From NCBI GenBank assembly GCA_023525975.1, contig CM042044.1:9906501-9970500 (forward strand): 64,000 bases of DNA. Reading direction: 5' to 3'. A model generated the notes under the pieces. That model searched no databases and had not been told where the DNA came from. It saw only the letters and a list, made by a program, of their open reading frames with translations. Positions within the stretch are counted from its first letter, which is position 1. Every line of letters starts with the position of its first letter. Below are positions 47,388 through 58,368 of the stretch, piece by piece. Source of the DNA: Smallanthus sonchifolius. Taxonomy: Eukaryota > Streptophyta > Magnoliopsida > Asterales > Asteraceae. A program made the translations under genes and the position numbers.

Positions 47388-47673
47388 GAGGGTTCCAGAG
47401 AAAACCACAAGTTAGGCGAAAACCGAGAAAACCACTAAAAAAATCAATTTTACCCATCATATAATAATTTTTATTTTTTGTTTTAGTTTATTTTTATTAT
47501 TTATAAGAGTATCAATGAAATATTAAACATTTTTACACATAGTGTTACGTATACGTAAACATAAAACAAAAAAAGTGCGGTTACGTATACGTAAATCAAA
47601 AAATTGTTTTTGGATACGTAAATAAAAAAATTGCCTAAAATGATGTGGTTTTCTTAGTTTCTCTTTATCCCTC

Positions 47674-47676
<3 letters not shown>
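47385..47676. mobile_element. Micron-like TIR element C in (TA)n
   Basis: It starts GGGGAGGGTTCCAGAGAAAACC and ends in inverted ...GGTTTTCTTAGTTTCTCTTTATCCCTCCCC. About 290 bp, near-inverted relative to B, with two GTATACGTAA words inside. Confidence 0.8.
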
Positions 47677-47706
<30 letters not shown>

Positions 47707-47710
<4 letters not shown>

Positions 47711-47978
47711 GAGGTTCAAATGCTAAACAAGGTGTCACGTATACGTACCAAATAATGTTACACATATGTAAAAACTTTGTGTCACGTATATGTAACATTA
47801 TTTGGTACGTATATGTAAGACTCATCATTTCCGCATTTATATTTAAGATATATATTCACGATACTTAAATACTCTTTTAAAAATTAAAAGAAAAAATAAT
47901 TTATAAATTATGTGATTGTTTGATAGTGGTTAACACGGTTATCAAATAAAAAATTGTTTAGTATTTGAACTCATCCCT
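47707..47978. mobile_element. Second-type TIR element D in (TA)n
   Basis: The left end GGGTGAGGTTCAAATGCTAAAC and the right end GTTTAGTATTTGAACTCATCCC are inverted repeats. A different family from A-C, but also set in TA tracts and also rich in CGTATACGTA/CGTATATGTA words. Confidence 0.75.
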
Positions 47979-47989
47979 ATATATATTAT

Positions 47990-48960
47990 GTTGTTTTTTT
48001 TTTCTTTTGTTACAATGATTTTGATTTTTAATTAGATAATAGATTCGTAGTTACAAAAATATTATACCTACTCTTATTTTGCAATGTTCCCGTTTAATTA
48101 GGGTTTTTTTTATTTTCTCATATGCATCTGCTCAATTTTTACATTTTTAGATGATATCCCTCAGCTTTTTAAAAATTCAACTAAACCTCTAAAAAAATAA
48201 TTAGTTATTGTATTTAATATTTTTTCTTTGCGTCTCGATATAAATTTTGTTATACTTATTTACAAGTGTCTATCACAACTCCCCCCATCAAGTTTGTAAA
48301 ATGTCTAAATTAAGTGTTTTCCTCACTGCTACGCCACATGTCACCTATCTGTTGTCCATAAACTTTTTTTTTGTTTTTTTACATTTCTTTTTATAGGGCT
48401 AACCGAGTCGCCATAACTTCATACATTTCTTTTATGTACTTAATCACGTTCTTTTTTTGTGCTTAGCCACGTTATTGTCACTGTCTCAACCGTTTAAGGT
48501 CTGCTTCCCGTCGCAGAGTGTGGGGTGCTAATGTCACGGCACTTAACGACGTTAATGTCACAACCGCAACACGAACTTAATTATGTAATTAACCACGTTA
48601 ATGTCACTGTACGTCTATACGACCTCGCTGTAACGCGTGGGTCATAATTTCTAGTTTTTTATTAAAAGATGTATATCAAAATATAAAATGAACGACATAT
48701 ATAGAAGATTTTGATTTGAATGAATAATCTTAAGGAGCAATGGACCTCAATTACACCTAACAGAAGCATCACAAGCTACGGCCCATTATATTTATGTTCT
48801 TGTCTTAGTAGTTCAGACTCTTATTAAAGACATTCGATCTACCATTACCATTGGATGATGGCCCTACCCAAATGATCCTAAAAACAAATTGTTACTATGT
48901 TATTTATTTTTTTTCTTTATTAACCCGCCCCAGACCTAGGATTATAATGGTTTATAAGGA
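47990..48960. other. Intergenic; Helitron-like 3' end candidate near 48620-48655
   Basis: The region around 48480-48655 has CGTTAATGTCAC repeats and ends TAACGCGTGGGTCATAATTTCTAGT, similar to Helitron 3' ends (CTAG then T) but without a good hairpin. No gene is visible. Confidence 0.3.
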
Positions 48961-48969
48961 ACTAGCACG

Positions 48970-49157
48970 ATTGTCGATTGATAATCATCTTTAGTTGTGC
49001 TATACTCGAATTCCTAAGCACGCGTGAATGATCTAAAATCTTCAAACTTTTGCATGCACTTGGATTGTGGATTGATAATCATCTTCAGTTGTGCTATACT
49101 CGAATTCCTAAGCACGCGTGAATGATCTAAAATCTTCAAACTTTTGCATTCACTTGG
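48970..49157. repeat. 94 bp tandem duplication
   Basis: 48970-49063 and 49064-49157 are near-identical (ATTGATAATCATCTT through CAAACTTTTGCATKCACTTGGA). Confidence 0.9.
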
Positions 49158-49264
49158 ACAAAACTCTCGGGCTTAGCCGGGGTTTTGCTCTGAACTATCT
49201 CCGGGAAAGTTCACATTTTTTTCCTATCTAAAGACGATTGATTCAAACTCCAAATATTATGACA

Positions 49265-49682
49265 CTAGCTTAAAACCCGTGTACAATACACGGGGTGAAA
49301 AATATTAATAAATAAATTATATCTTTATATATATTTTACATGTGTAAAAATGTATTAAATATAGTAAAGATAGAATACAAAATTCAAAATACGTAAAAAT
49401 TAATATATAATTGGGTTTCAAAATAACGACAATTACTATTTAATATAATTTGACTTTCATTTACTATTTGATTGAAAATAAAAGTTACATAATTAGATTT
49501 CAAAGTTTTTTATAATAAGAAATAATTTAAAATAAATGTGTTTTATTAGTATAATTAGTATTTTCTTTAAAAAATAGAGGTGTATTTAATAATAATAAGA
49601 GAGAGGGACAGGAAAAAATGATGAGAATAAATATGAAATCGATACGTGGCATGAAAAACCTTTATTTGTTATATAGTATAGA
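49265..49682 (-). mobile_element. Complete 418 bp non-autonomous Helitron
   Basis: On the minus strand it begins TCTATACTATATAAC after a flanking A (49683) and ends CTAG (49268-49265) before a flanking T (49264). Seven bases before CTAG is a perfect 8 bp stem CCCGTGTA/TACACGGG with a 3-base loop (49276-49294). All rules for Helitron ends are met: 5' TC, 3' hairpin, CTRR and A/T insertion without target duplication. No coding sequence is present. Confidence 0.88.
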
Positions 49683-49689
49683 TATGAAC

Positions 49690-50500
49690 TACATTATAAA
49701 ATACACCTTTTACATAATACTATGAATCATCCTTAACTAGTAATATGCTATACACCTTAAGCACGAAACAAGAAGAATAGCGGCTAATTATATCCAAAAA
49801 CAAGCTTAAAATTGGTACAACAAGGTGATTTAGAATTTGTACCAAAATGAGCTCCAATTCTAAACCTACAACTATATTTTACCACCACACTAAGTATGAG
49901 AAATAAAAATCAACAAACCATAACCAAAATCAAATGCAAAGAGTCAAATAAATCGTATACTGAAAGAGGGAATGTCCCTTTAAAGCCCAAAACTTGCAAA
50001 ACAGGCCCACGGCCCATGGCAAAAACGGTTATGACACATGGTGGTGTGTTAATGTCAGATTTGTTCTCACCAATAGAAGCAGAGGAAATTCCTGCATGAC
50101 TCTACCGTGGACCTACCAGACCTCACACCAGGAAGAGAGAATTGCATGACTCTATCGTGGACCTACCAGACCTCACACCAGGAAGAGAGAATTCACCAGA
50201 GCAATCAAGTATAAATAGAGATGAAATCACCATAAACTAGGCTCCTTTCTCTCACTCACCATTTCATATCACTCCGAGAACTGATTCTCACGCTGGAGGG
50301 CTGACGCATGGGTTACCCCTCCCTGTGACGCCCTAACGCTTTTGTTAGTGTGCAGATACTCATCGGAGAATAGGAAGATACAATTTGAAGGCTATTTGTT
50401 GGACATTTGTAATCCAGTTACCGGTTTAGAGATCCATTCCGATGTCTGAATATACATGTACCTTCCATAATGCAGTAAAGCAATGAACAAAAACCAAAAT
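49690..50500 (+). repeat. LTR-like region with TATA box and 50 bp tandem duplication
   Basis: 50094-50193 is a 50 bp tandem duplication (GCATGACTCTAYCGTGGACC unit). Soon after, AGTATAAATAGAG (about 50209) looks like a TATA box, followed by a CT-rich leader (CTCCTTTCTCTCACTCACC) and the ACTGATTCTCACGCTGGAGGG segment. This resembles the promoter/R region of Tat-type gypsy LTRs. LTR edges were not found, so it may be a solo LTR. Confidence 0.4.
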
Positions 50501-50892
50501 CAAGAAATCACTGAACCATAAAGGATAGGGATGTTCACGGTTCGGTTTAAAACCTTGAAACCGTCCAAACCGGTCATCGGTTTGGTTTTGCTGTCGGTTT
50601 TTTCCTTTAACTTTCGGTCGGTTTCAAAAATTTCAAACCGTAGCGAACGGTTTGGTTTACGGATTATACCAAAAATCATTCGTATAAAACCGGACCGGAC
50701 AGTATAATTAATATATATTTTATTATTCAAGATATTTCATATTAGATATAACTAATTAATTTTAATGCATTAAACTTAATTGAATTAAAATTTTAAAAAA
50801 AAGTATGAATGATTTAAGTAAACAAATGAGCTAACCCTTAACTGAACAGTTAACATACATACACTAGATTCCTAGATGGCTAGATTCGACCA

Positions 50893-51238
50893 GCCAATGA
50901 GCTAGTGGTGTAGTGATAAGGGAGAGACCTGATGTTCCTAATGATCCAGGTTAAATCTCTGCCCTCCACATTAGTTTAGCGGCATGCAAATGAAGCCTAG
51001 CTTAGGCCGATACACCTGGGTTTTACCTACATCGATCCAGAGTTCGAGCCTCGGCTCTCCCTCAAGCCCGGAAGGGGTCGTATTGGGTGGGATTTTTCCT
51101 TGGATGCTCTCCAACTCTGACGCCAAGTGGGCCCGATTAAGACAACATATTGGCCGGAGTTGGACGAGGCTCTTCCATGTGGCGGGTGGGTGCGACGTCA
51201 CAACATTCAATGTTCGCCGTTCAAAAAAATATATATAC
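50893..51238 (+). mobile_element. SINE-like element (346 bp) nested in the hAT element
   Basis: The A-box-like TAGTGGTGTAGTGATAAGG and the B-box-like CCAGGTTAAATCTC are near its start, and a second B-box-like word GAGTTCGAGCCTC is about 100 bp further on, suggesting a composite. It ends CGCCGTTCAAAAAAA. The flanks TTCGACCA at 50885-50892 and 51239-51246 are identical. Confidence 0.6.
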
Positions 51239-51314
51239 TTCGACCACACTACTCGTGTGTTTAAAATTAATATTGCATAATTTTTGTTCTATATTTACTG
51301 CTTAAATTTTGTTA

Positions 51315-51504
51315 TGTTCTAAAACAATCCTAATAGCTATATGAGAAAGACAAATAGAGAGAGAAAGATTTGTATTATTGATAATCATAAGAATGAGATA
51401 CAATGAGGTTTATATAGGGGATGTAAACTTATGGAACAAGCTAATCTATATATATTAGTCATTGATAACCACATTAATGTATATAATCATATCTATATAT
51501 AACA
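51315..51504 (-). repeat. 3' LTR of the copia element
   Basis: 190 bp, TG...CA bounded; aligns with 57108-57293 throughout. The differences include an extra TATA in the middle of this copy. Confidence 0.92.
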
Positions 51505-51514
51505 CTCCCCCTTG
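51505..51514 (-). other. Polypurine tract of the copia element
   Basis: Minus-strand AAGGGGGAG directly before the LTR TGTTATATA; the plus-strand priming site. Confidence 0.85.
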
Positions 51515-51634
51515 GTTATCAATTCCATACGCTTTGAGATGCTGCATCGTTAAAAACCTTGCCAAGCAAAACCTAGTGGGACAAAACCTTAGCTAAGGGA
51601 AAAAGTGTGCAACACGTATTTCTCCCCCTGATGA

Positions 51635-52174
51635 TTAATAGTTAAACTCCTTGAGTCGACGTATCCCGATCCCTTGAACCAATTTCTTAAATGTTAAAGT
51701 CGGAAGTGATTTGGTAAACAAGTCTGCCAAATTTTCGCTGGAACGAATTTGTTGGACAGTAATGTCGCCATTCTTTTGCAAACCATGTGTGAAAAATAAC
51801 TTCGGCAAAATATGCTTCGTTCTATCGCCTTTGATGTATCCTTCCTTAAGTTGAGCAATACATGCTGCGTTATCTTCATATAAGATTGTCGGTCCCTCAT
51901 CTCCGGAAGAAATGCCACAAGTTCCACGAATGTGCTGGATTACAGTCCTTAACCAAACATATTCTCGACTAGCTTCATGGATTGCTAATATTTCTTCATG
52001 ATTAGATGAAGTGGCTGTGATTGTCTGCTTTACGGAACGCCATGAAATTGCAGTGCCTCCACTTGTAAATAAATATCCAGTTTGAGATCGACCAGTGTGA
52101 GGATCAGACATGTACCCTGCATCTGCAAAACCAACCAAGCTTGTTTTCGATTGGTTAGTAAAATACAAACCCAT
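51635..52174 (-). pseudogene. Copia RNase H domain (end of polyprotein)
   Basis: Open for 179 codons. Copia RNase H landmarks are in order: VGFADAGYMSDPHTGRSQTG, ISWRSVKQT, ATSSNHEEI, a YEDNAA block and SENLADLFTKSLP, ending at the polyprotein stop 51635. The first Asp is in FADAGY. It is read only as part of the broken polyprotein. Confidence 0.9.
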
Positions 52175-53255
52175 ATCTTTTATACCTTGAAGATATCAAA
52201 ATATTTGTTTTACTCCATTCCAGTGCCTCTTTGTCGGGCATGAACTATATCTTGCCAATAAGTTTAAAAAAAATGATATATCTGGTCGTGTATGGCTAGC
52301 AAGAAACATTAGTGTGCCAATTGCACTTAAATATGGTACTTCTGGACCAAGAATGTCCTCTCCATTTCTCGAAGGTCAAAATGGGTCTTTTTCAACATCA
52401 AGCGACCTTACAACCATTGGAGTACTTAATGGATGTGATTTATCCATATAAAATCTTTTGAGCAGTTTTTTTATATAGGCTTCTTGGTGCACAAGGATTC
52501 CATCTTTAAGATGCTCAATTTGTAACCCGAGACAAAATTTTGTCTTTCCAAGGTCTTTCATTTCAAATTCCCTTTTCAAATATTCAATCGCTTTATGGAG
52601 CTCCCCAGGAGTTCCAATTATATTCAAGTCATCAACATACACTGCAATTATAACATATTCAGATTCTGATCTCTTGATAAAAACGCACGGACAAACATAA
52701 TCATTTTTATAACCTTCTTTCAATAAGTACTCACTAAGGCGATTATACCACATACGCCCGGATTGTTTTAGCCCATATAGTGATTTGTTTAATTTAACTG
52801 AAAGATGTTCTCGAGAACTAAATTTACATGAATTCTGTAATTTGAATCATTCAGGGAGTTTCATGTAAATATCGATATCAAGTGAGCCATAGAGGTAGGC
52901 TGTCACAACATCCATTAAACGCAGATCAATCCCTTCTTGTATTACCAGACTAATAAGATAACGAAAGTTTGTCGCATCCACCACTAGAGAATATGTCTCA
53001 TCATAATCAATTCCAGGTCTTTGTGAAAATCCTTGTGCTACTAATCGTGTCTTGTATCGTATAATCTCATTCTTTTCATTTCGTTTTCGCACAAACACCC
53101 ATTTATATCCGACGGGCTTTACACCTTTAGGTGTATGGACTACCGGTCCAAAAACTTCTCGTTTCGTAAGGGAATTCAATTCTGCCTCAATTGCGTCTTT
53201 TCATTTTGGCCAATCATTTCTATGTTTACATTCATCAACAAATATTGGTTCTTGA
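52175..53255 (-). pseudogene. Copia reverse transcriptase, broken
   Basis: Two frames: 53179-52847 with VHTPKGVKPVGYKWVFVRKR and KTRLVAQGFSQRPGIDY (RT start), and 52753-52376 with the YVDDLNIIGTP catalytic block and the MKDLGKTKFCLGLQI block. The YVDD residues are intact. Stops between the frames (near 52850 and 52376) and a missing stretch before RNase H inactivate it. Confidence 0.9.
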
Positions 53256-53770
53256 TCCTCATTGTTTTCCATTACTTCTAGCGCTACATTGTATGAAAAA
53301 TTGTCATCGACGTCGATTTTGTTTCGGTTCCATACCTTCTAGACATGATATAATTCATTGAGATCTCTTCGTTTTCAAGTACCTGAGGTTCATGTGGAAC
53401 CATCTTGTCTAGTGTCTCTTCAAGAGATTCATTTTCTTGGGTTATTGTTACCTCGACTTGACCATCTCCATTATTTGCCCCCTTTTTTCTTTTGAGGATT
53501 TTTATCTTTGGAACCGATTGGTGTACCACGCTTCAGGCACGCATTAGACTCATTACCAATACACGGTTGTCCTTCTGGGACACCAATCTTTATCGGAGCA
53601 TTAACAGTTGGTATATGTGACTTGGTCACTCTCTTTGGGTCAGTGAATGCTTCTGGTAATTGATTTGCTAATCCTTGTAAATGAATTATCCTTTAAACTT
53701 CTAATTCACTCTGTTTAGTTCGAGGATCAAGCTGAGATAATGATAATTCATTCCAATTTATATGACTTAC
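53256..53770 (-). pseudogene. Copia integrase C-terminal / linker region
   Basis: This is the variable hydrophilic region between the integrase core and RT; an 81-codon frame at 53284-53529 is rich in K, E and N. No catalytic motif is expected here. Confidence 0.5.
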
Positions 53771-53773
53771 TCG

Positions 53774-54500
53774 CTATTTTTCATCTCCCCCTAATGTTGG
53801 GAATGTTGATTCATCAAAATGACAATCACCAAATCGAGCCGTAAATAAATCTCCTGTTAATGGCTCTAAATACTTAATGATAGATACTGATTCATACCCA
53901 ACATATATTCCTAACCTCCTTTGAGGTCCCATCTTTGTGCGTTGTGGTGGAGCGATTGGAACATATATGGCACGACCAAAAATTCTCATATGGGAAATAT
54001 TTGGTTCCTGACCAAAAACCAACTTTAATGGGGAGGAAGTATGATAACTAGTTAGTCTGATGCGAATTAGTGTTGCTGCATGTAAAATTGCATGCCCCCA
54101 AGCAGAAATTGGTAATTTTGATTTCATAATCATTGGTCTTGCAATCATTTGAAGTCGCTTGATAAGCGATTCAGCAAGCCCATTTTGTGTATGTACATGA
54201 GCCACAGGATGCTCTACACTAATCCCAATAGACATTCAATAATCGTTAAATGTTTGGGATGTAAATTCAGCAGCATTGTCCAACCGAATTTTCTTGATGG
54301 GATAATCTGAAAAATGCGCCCTTAGCCTTATTAATTGAGCAAGTAGTCGTGCAAATGTCACATTACGACTTGATAATAAACACACATGGGACCATCTAGT
54401 TGATGCATCAATTAAGACCATAAAATATCTGAATGGTCCACTAGGAAGGTGTATAGGCCCACATATATCCCCATGTATTCTTTCCAAAAAACTAAAGGAT
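53774..54500 (-). pseudogene. Copia integrase core, broken by one stop
   Basis: The frame at 54487-54236 has ERIHGDICGPI (first catalytic Asp), VLIDASTRW (second) and the KKIRLDNAAEF block. The frame at 54235-53774 begins after a stop and has VAHVHTQNGLAESLIKRLQ, with the third catalytic residue (Glu) in GLAES. D, D and E are therefore all present; the frame is broken at about 54236 and 54498. Confidence 0.9.
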
Positions 54501-55184
54501 TCAATCCCTCACCTTAGTTGGTGATGGGCGAGTAATTAACTTCCTTTGTAAGCATGCAACACATGTCATGTCCTTAGACTGAAGAATCTTTTGGTTCTTC
54601 AAAGAATGCCCACATGAATTTTCTATTATTTTTCGCATCATTGTTGATCCGGGATGGCCTAACTGATCATGCCAAATGATAAAGTTTTCTCGGTCCATAA
54701 ACTTCTGGTTTACAACTACATTTGATTCAATTGCAATAATTTTAGTGCAATATAAACAAGAAGCAAGTGCATGTAACTTTTCTAATACATGCTTTTTACT
54801 CGAAATCATATTTGTGATTTGAAGGTACTCATCATTTCCTTCACATGTAGTCTCAATATGATATCCATTTAGACGAATATCTTTAAAGCTTATTAGATTT
54901 CTTTGAGACAATGAGGAAAATAACGCATTGTTAAATTTGAATTGTGTCCCCCCAGGTAACACTATATAAGCTTCCCCAAAACCTTCAATTAATTTTGTGC
55001 TACCGGATATAGTACTAACACTTGCCTCTTTTATAATTAAATTAGAGAAATAATTCCTTCTCTTAAAAATTGTATGTGTAGTTGCACTGTCTATTAGACA
55101 TACATCTTCATTAATAGGCAGTTTAGGTAAACGCTCCATATGCTTCAAAATAAAACAAAGACTCATAAATAAAATGTTTAACAT
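54501..55184 (-). pseudogene. Copia protease and GAG-pre-integrase region
   Basis: The protease active site reads LIDSATTHTIF, where copia usually has DSGAT or DSGAS-H; the catalytic Asp is kept. Next comes the WHDQLGHPG block and a CVACLQRK zinc-binding region (H and C residues) that leads into integrase. Confidence 0.85.
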
Positions 55185-55468
55185 GCTTCAAAATAAATAC
55201 CATAAACAAAATGTCCCATATGCTTCAAAACAAAACAGAATTTCAAATAAAATGTCTAAAAAAAACATCAAGCAAATAACATAACTTAAAATCTAATTGT
55301 TCAAATGTAAGAAAAATTGCAAGCATCCAACTGATTTGTATCAGTAAGGGAACCACTGGGGATATCAAAAAGGAAATCATCAGCATCCATATGAGTTGTA
55401 TCAGTATGGACTTTTGGACCATTGAGGATACCAACATTTTCATCCTCATACGTGAGATTTGTCTTTAT

Positions 55469-56354
55469 TCATTTCCTTTTTTCTTTAATGGATTGTTGGT
55501 AAAGTTCCACCAAGTGTTTGGGTGTACGACAGGTACGAGCCCAATGATTGTTACTTCCACACCAATAACATGCATTTGGTGGTCTCTTTTCTCTTATTAC
55601 TTTTATCATCATTAGATTTATTTCCACTGTCATGGTACTTTTGGTGGGTTCTAGTGTTTTTAAACTGAAATCCACTATAACTTCCCCGACTATATCCACG
55701 TCCACGACCACGACCACGATGGTAATCACGACCACGCCCACGACTTCCACTTTGTTCATTATATGTTGCCACATTCGCTTCTGGGAATGGGGATGTACCA
55801 ACCGGACGAGTCTCATGATTTTTCATTAGGAGCTCATTGTTTTGCTCGGCCACAAGTAAACATGATATAAGATCACTATATTTGGTGAAACCCTTTTCAC
55901 GATATTGTTGTTGTAGGAGCATATTTGAGGCGTGAAAGGTAGAGAATGTTTTTTCCAGCATCTCCTTATCTGTAATATTTTCACCACATTGAATCAGTTG
56001 TGACGTGATTCTAAACATTACCGAGTTGTACTCACTTATAGACTTGAAGTCTTGCAACCTTAAGTGAGTCCAGTCATAACGAGCTCTTGGTAAAATTACC
56101 GTTTTCTAGTGGTCATACCTTTCTTTCAATTTGGTCCAAAGAACAGATATTCACTTTTCAAAGCCTCATGGATATGATGACGTAAGAAATTCATTGCCTT
56201 TGCTTTATCTTGGATAGTTGTTGTATTTCCTTGTTTAATTGTATTCCCAAGATTATTAGCATTCAAGTGAATTTTAGCATCCAATACCCATGACAAATAG
56301 TTCTTTCCCCGTAATGTCTAAAGCCAGAAATTCAAGCTTTGTAATATTTGACAT
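55469..56354 (-). pseudogene. Copia gag with zinc knuckle, frameshifted
   Basis: Gag starts at 56354 (MSNITKLEFLALDITGKNY), continues to a stop near 56140, and is open again from 56057 as QDFKSISEYNSVMFRITSQL through an RGRGR-rich basic stretch. The CCHC knuckle (CYWCGSNNHWARTC) is in the next frame at 55469-55816, so a frameshift precedes it. Gag would package the element RNA; this copy cannot make it whole. Confidence 0.85.
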
Positions 56355-57091
56355 GATTAACTATATAACAGTAAAACATAAGGATTAATTTATAAAATCT
56401 GATAAAATAAAATTTTAGAATAACAATGATCGTAAAATAAAACAAGATTATTTAAAATATATGTTTAAACTTTCCATATTAAATTTTGTATATAAATATA
56501 TTACAGAAAGTATATTCATAGTTAATAGGTGGAATAATCGTATATATTAAAATATATTTTGTTTTGAAATACATATATTAATTGATTTCGTCACAGTTTT
56601 TATAATAGGAAGTATTCTATATAAGTTAACGATTAATGACAAAAATAGGTGTCAAATGGCGTAAAAAGAACTGTAATCAAGTAATTTAGGAGACAAAAAA
56701 AATTGTAATTAATAATTAACAATAAAATAATAGGTGCTAATAATTTAAACTTTATTTTAATTGTTGCCAATTGATTATGTTATTTTTCTTTATAATTGTA
56801 AAACTGATAAAAGTTCTGTTATTACAAATCTCTTGCTAAGTTTAAGCATTCTTTTGATCTGTTTTATTTAAACGACGTAAGAAAAAAAAAATAATTAATA
56901 ATAAATCTCCATCTTAACCCAAAACTGTATAAATTTCAATATGGATTATATTGAGAGATTTAAGAGAAGAATAACACAAATCTCTAACATAACCCAAAAT
57001 TATATGAACTACAATAGGGTTTATGTTTTAGAGAATAAATAACAATGAAAAATTAATTTACCTTATGATAATACAATCCAACTTCAAAAGC

Positions 57092-57107
57092 AACCGCGCT
57101 GATAACG
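57092..57107 (-). other. Degenerate primer-binding site of the copia element
   Basis: Minus strand ...TTATCAGCGCGGTTGC adjoining the LTR end AACA. It resembles the TATCAGAGC core of tRNA-primed plant copia elements, with substitutions. Confidence 0.6.
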
Positions 57108-57293
57108 TGTTCTAAAACAAGCCTTATAGCTATATGAGAAAGACAAATAGAGAGAGAAAGATTTGTATTATTGATAATCATAAAAATGAGATACAATGAG
57201 GTTTATATGGGGGATGTAAACTTATGGAACAAGCTAATCTATATTAGTCATTGATAACCACATTAATGTATATAATCATATCTATATATAACA
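57108..57293 (-). repeat. 5' LTR of the copia element
   Basis: 186 bp, partner of 51315-51504. On the minus strand a TATATATAG run near its start may act as the TATA region. Confidence 0.92.
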
Positions 57294-57763
57294 TGTTCCA
57301 TATTTATGGATTGCTGCATTTTTATACAACAATTTTTGGATGGTAATTTTTTATAGTTTGCTTGAAATCAAATGCAAATGGATTAAGGTTTGTTTAGATC
57401 AGAATGAGATTAGTTAACTTAAAATCCTTCAAATATGAGACAAGTTTAATAGTAGGTATGGACAAAGGAACTTTTAGAATAGAAACAAAATGTTGAATGT
57501 ATAAATTACAAAAATGTGTTGAAATTATGAAACCAACCCGTATTTTTTTATATATATTGTGTCGTATTTTGAACAACTTGTATAAAGGCCCAATGAGCTC
57601 AAACCGTGAAACCAAACCGTTAGTAACAGTTTGGTTTGGTTCGGTTTTAAATTTCAACGGTTTGATTTCGGTTTTTTATAACAAAAAACCGTTACTAACG
57701 GTTTGGCTCACGTTTTGACCTAAAAACCGTCAAAACTAGACCATAAACACCCCTAATAAAGGA

Positions 57764-58368
57764 TAATTCCATGTAGGATTGGAACTGTCATAGATGTTCA
57801 CATCGATTTTGCTGATGAGATTGACTTTATTGAGTCCTTTGCTTAGATGATTGTAAGTTCTAATGATCTCGTTTGTTGTAAGTAGAAAAAAAAACTTGAA
57901 TTTGAAGCCTTAAACATATAATAAGAATCAAGAAACAAAATAATTATTCACATCTTATCAAAAGTCACAAATCAGAATCGACTCAAAGATAAAATCGAAC
58001 CAGAAACTAGAACCAATCCCAAAATTAGAAACCAGATATTAGTAAACCAAAAATCGAACCACTATATCTATTTTGATGTTGTATTTATGGGTTATCCACA
58101 TGGTAACCGTCGATTTTTTCTATATAATCAAGTTTTTGTTGGTCGTTAAAAAAAAATCGAACCACTATAGGTATTTCGATCAAATCAATGGGTGTAGAGG
58201 TGTTAGTGTAATGTTCTTTTACAATTTTTGTCCAAATAAAAAAAAATATTTTGAATTTCTTATGTCATCCCACTGTATGTTATATTGTTTTCTGTTACAT
58301 AAAAAGATGATGTAACCTCTTCCCAAATCAACAAATTTTCAAACCACAACTCAAGTCAATTTGTTAGA
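57764..58368. promoter_or_regulatory. 5' flank of the PPR gene
   Basis: A+T-rich, no competing gene; it should hold the PPR promoter and 5' UTR. No individual element can be assigned with confidence. Confidence 0.35.

Larger units (their letters stand above)
51315..57293 (-). mobile_element. Ty1/copia LTR retrotransposon, 5979 bp, inactivated
   Basis: Short LTRs at 57108-57293 (5') and 51315-51504 (3') run from TGTTATATATAG to TTTTAGAACA on the minus strand and differ by a few substitutions and small indels. Flanks TGTTC and TGTTA agree at four of five bases. Next to the 5' LTR is a degenerate primer site (TTATCAGCGCGGTTGC); next to the 3' LTR is a polypurine tract. Gag, protease, integrase, RT and RNase H follow in copia order, with several stops and frameshifts. 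The near-identical LTRs suggest a fairly recent insertion. Confidence 0.92.
50526..57755. mobile_element. hAT-type TIR element, invaded by a SINE and a copia element
   Basis: The ends TAGGGATGTTCACGG (50526) and the complement of the right end, TAGGGGTGTTTATGG (57755), are inverted repeats matching at 12 of 15. They are flanked by a perfect 8 bp TSD ATAAAGGA (50518-50525 and 57756-57763). Subterminal parts are rich in CGGTTTGGTTTCGGTTT. Removing the copia element (51315-57293) and the SINE leaves roughly 0.9 kb. No transposase is visible, so it is non-autonomous. Confidence 0.8.

Noticed and set aside
47134..47460. 108 aa frame with a long IY repeat
   Set aside because: It is a translation of the (TA)n microsatellite and element ends; no protein is implied.
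57294..57298. Perfect 5 bp TSD for the copia element
   Set aside because: Flanks read TGTTA and TGTTC, so only four of five bases agree; the boundary is supported by TG...CA and the PPT instead.
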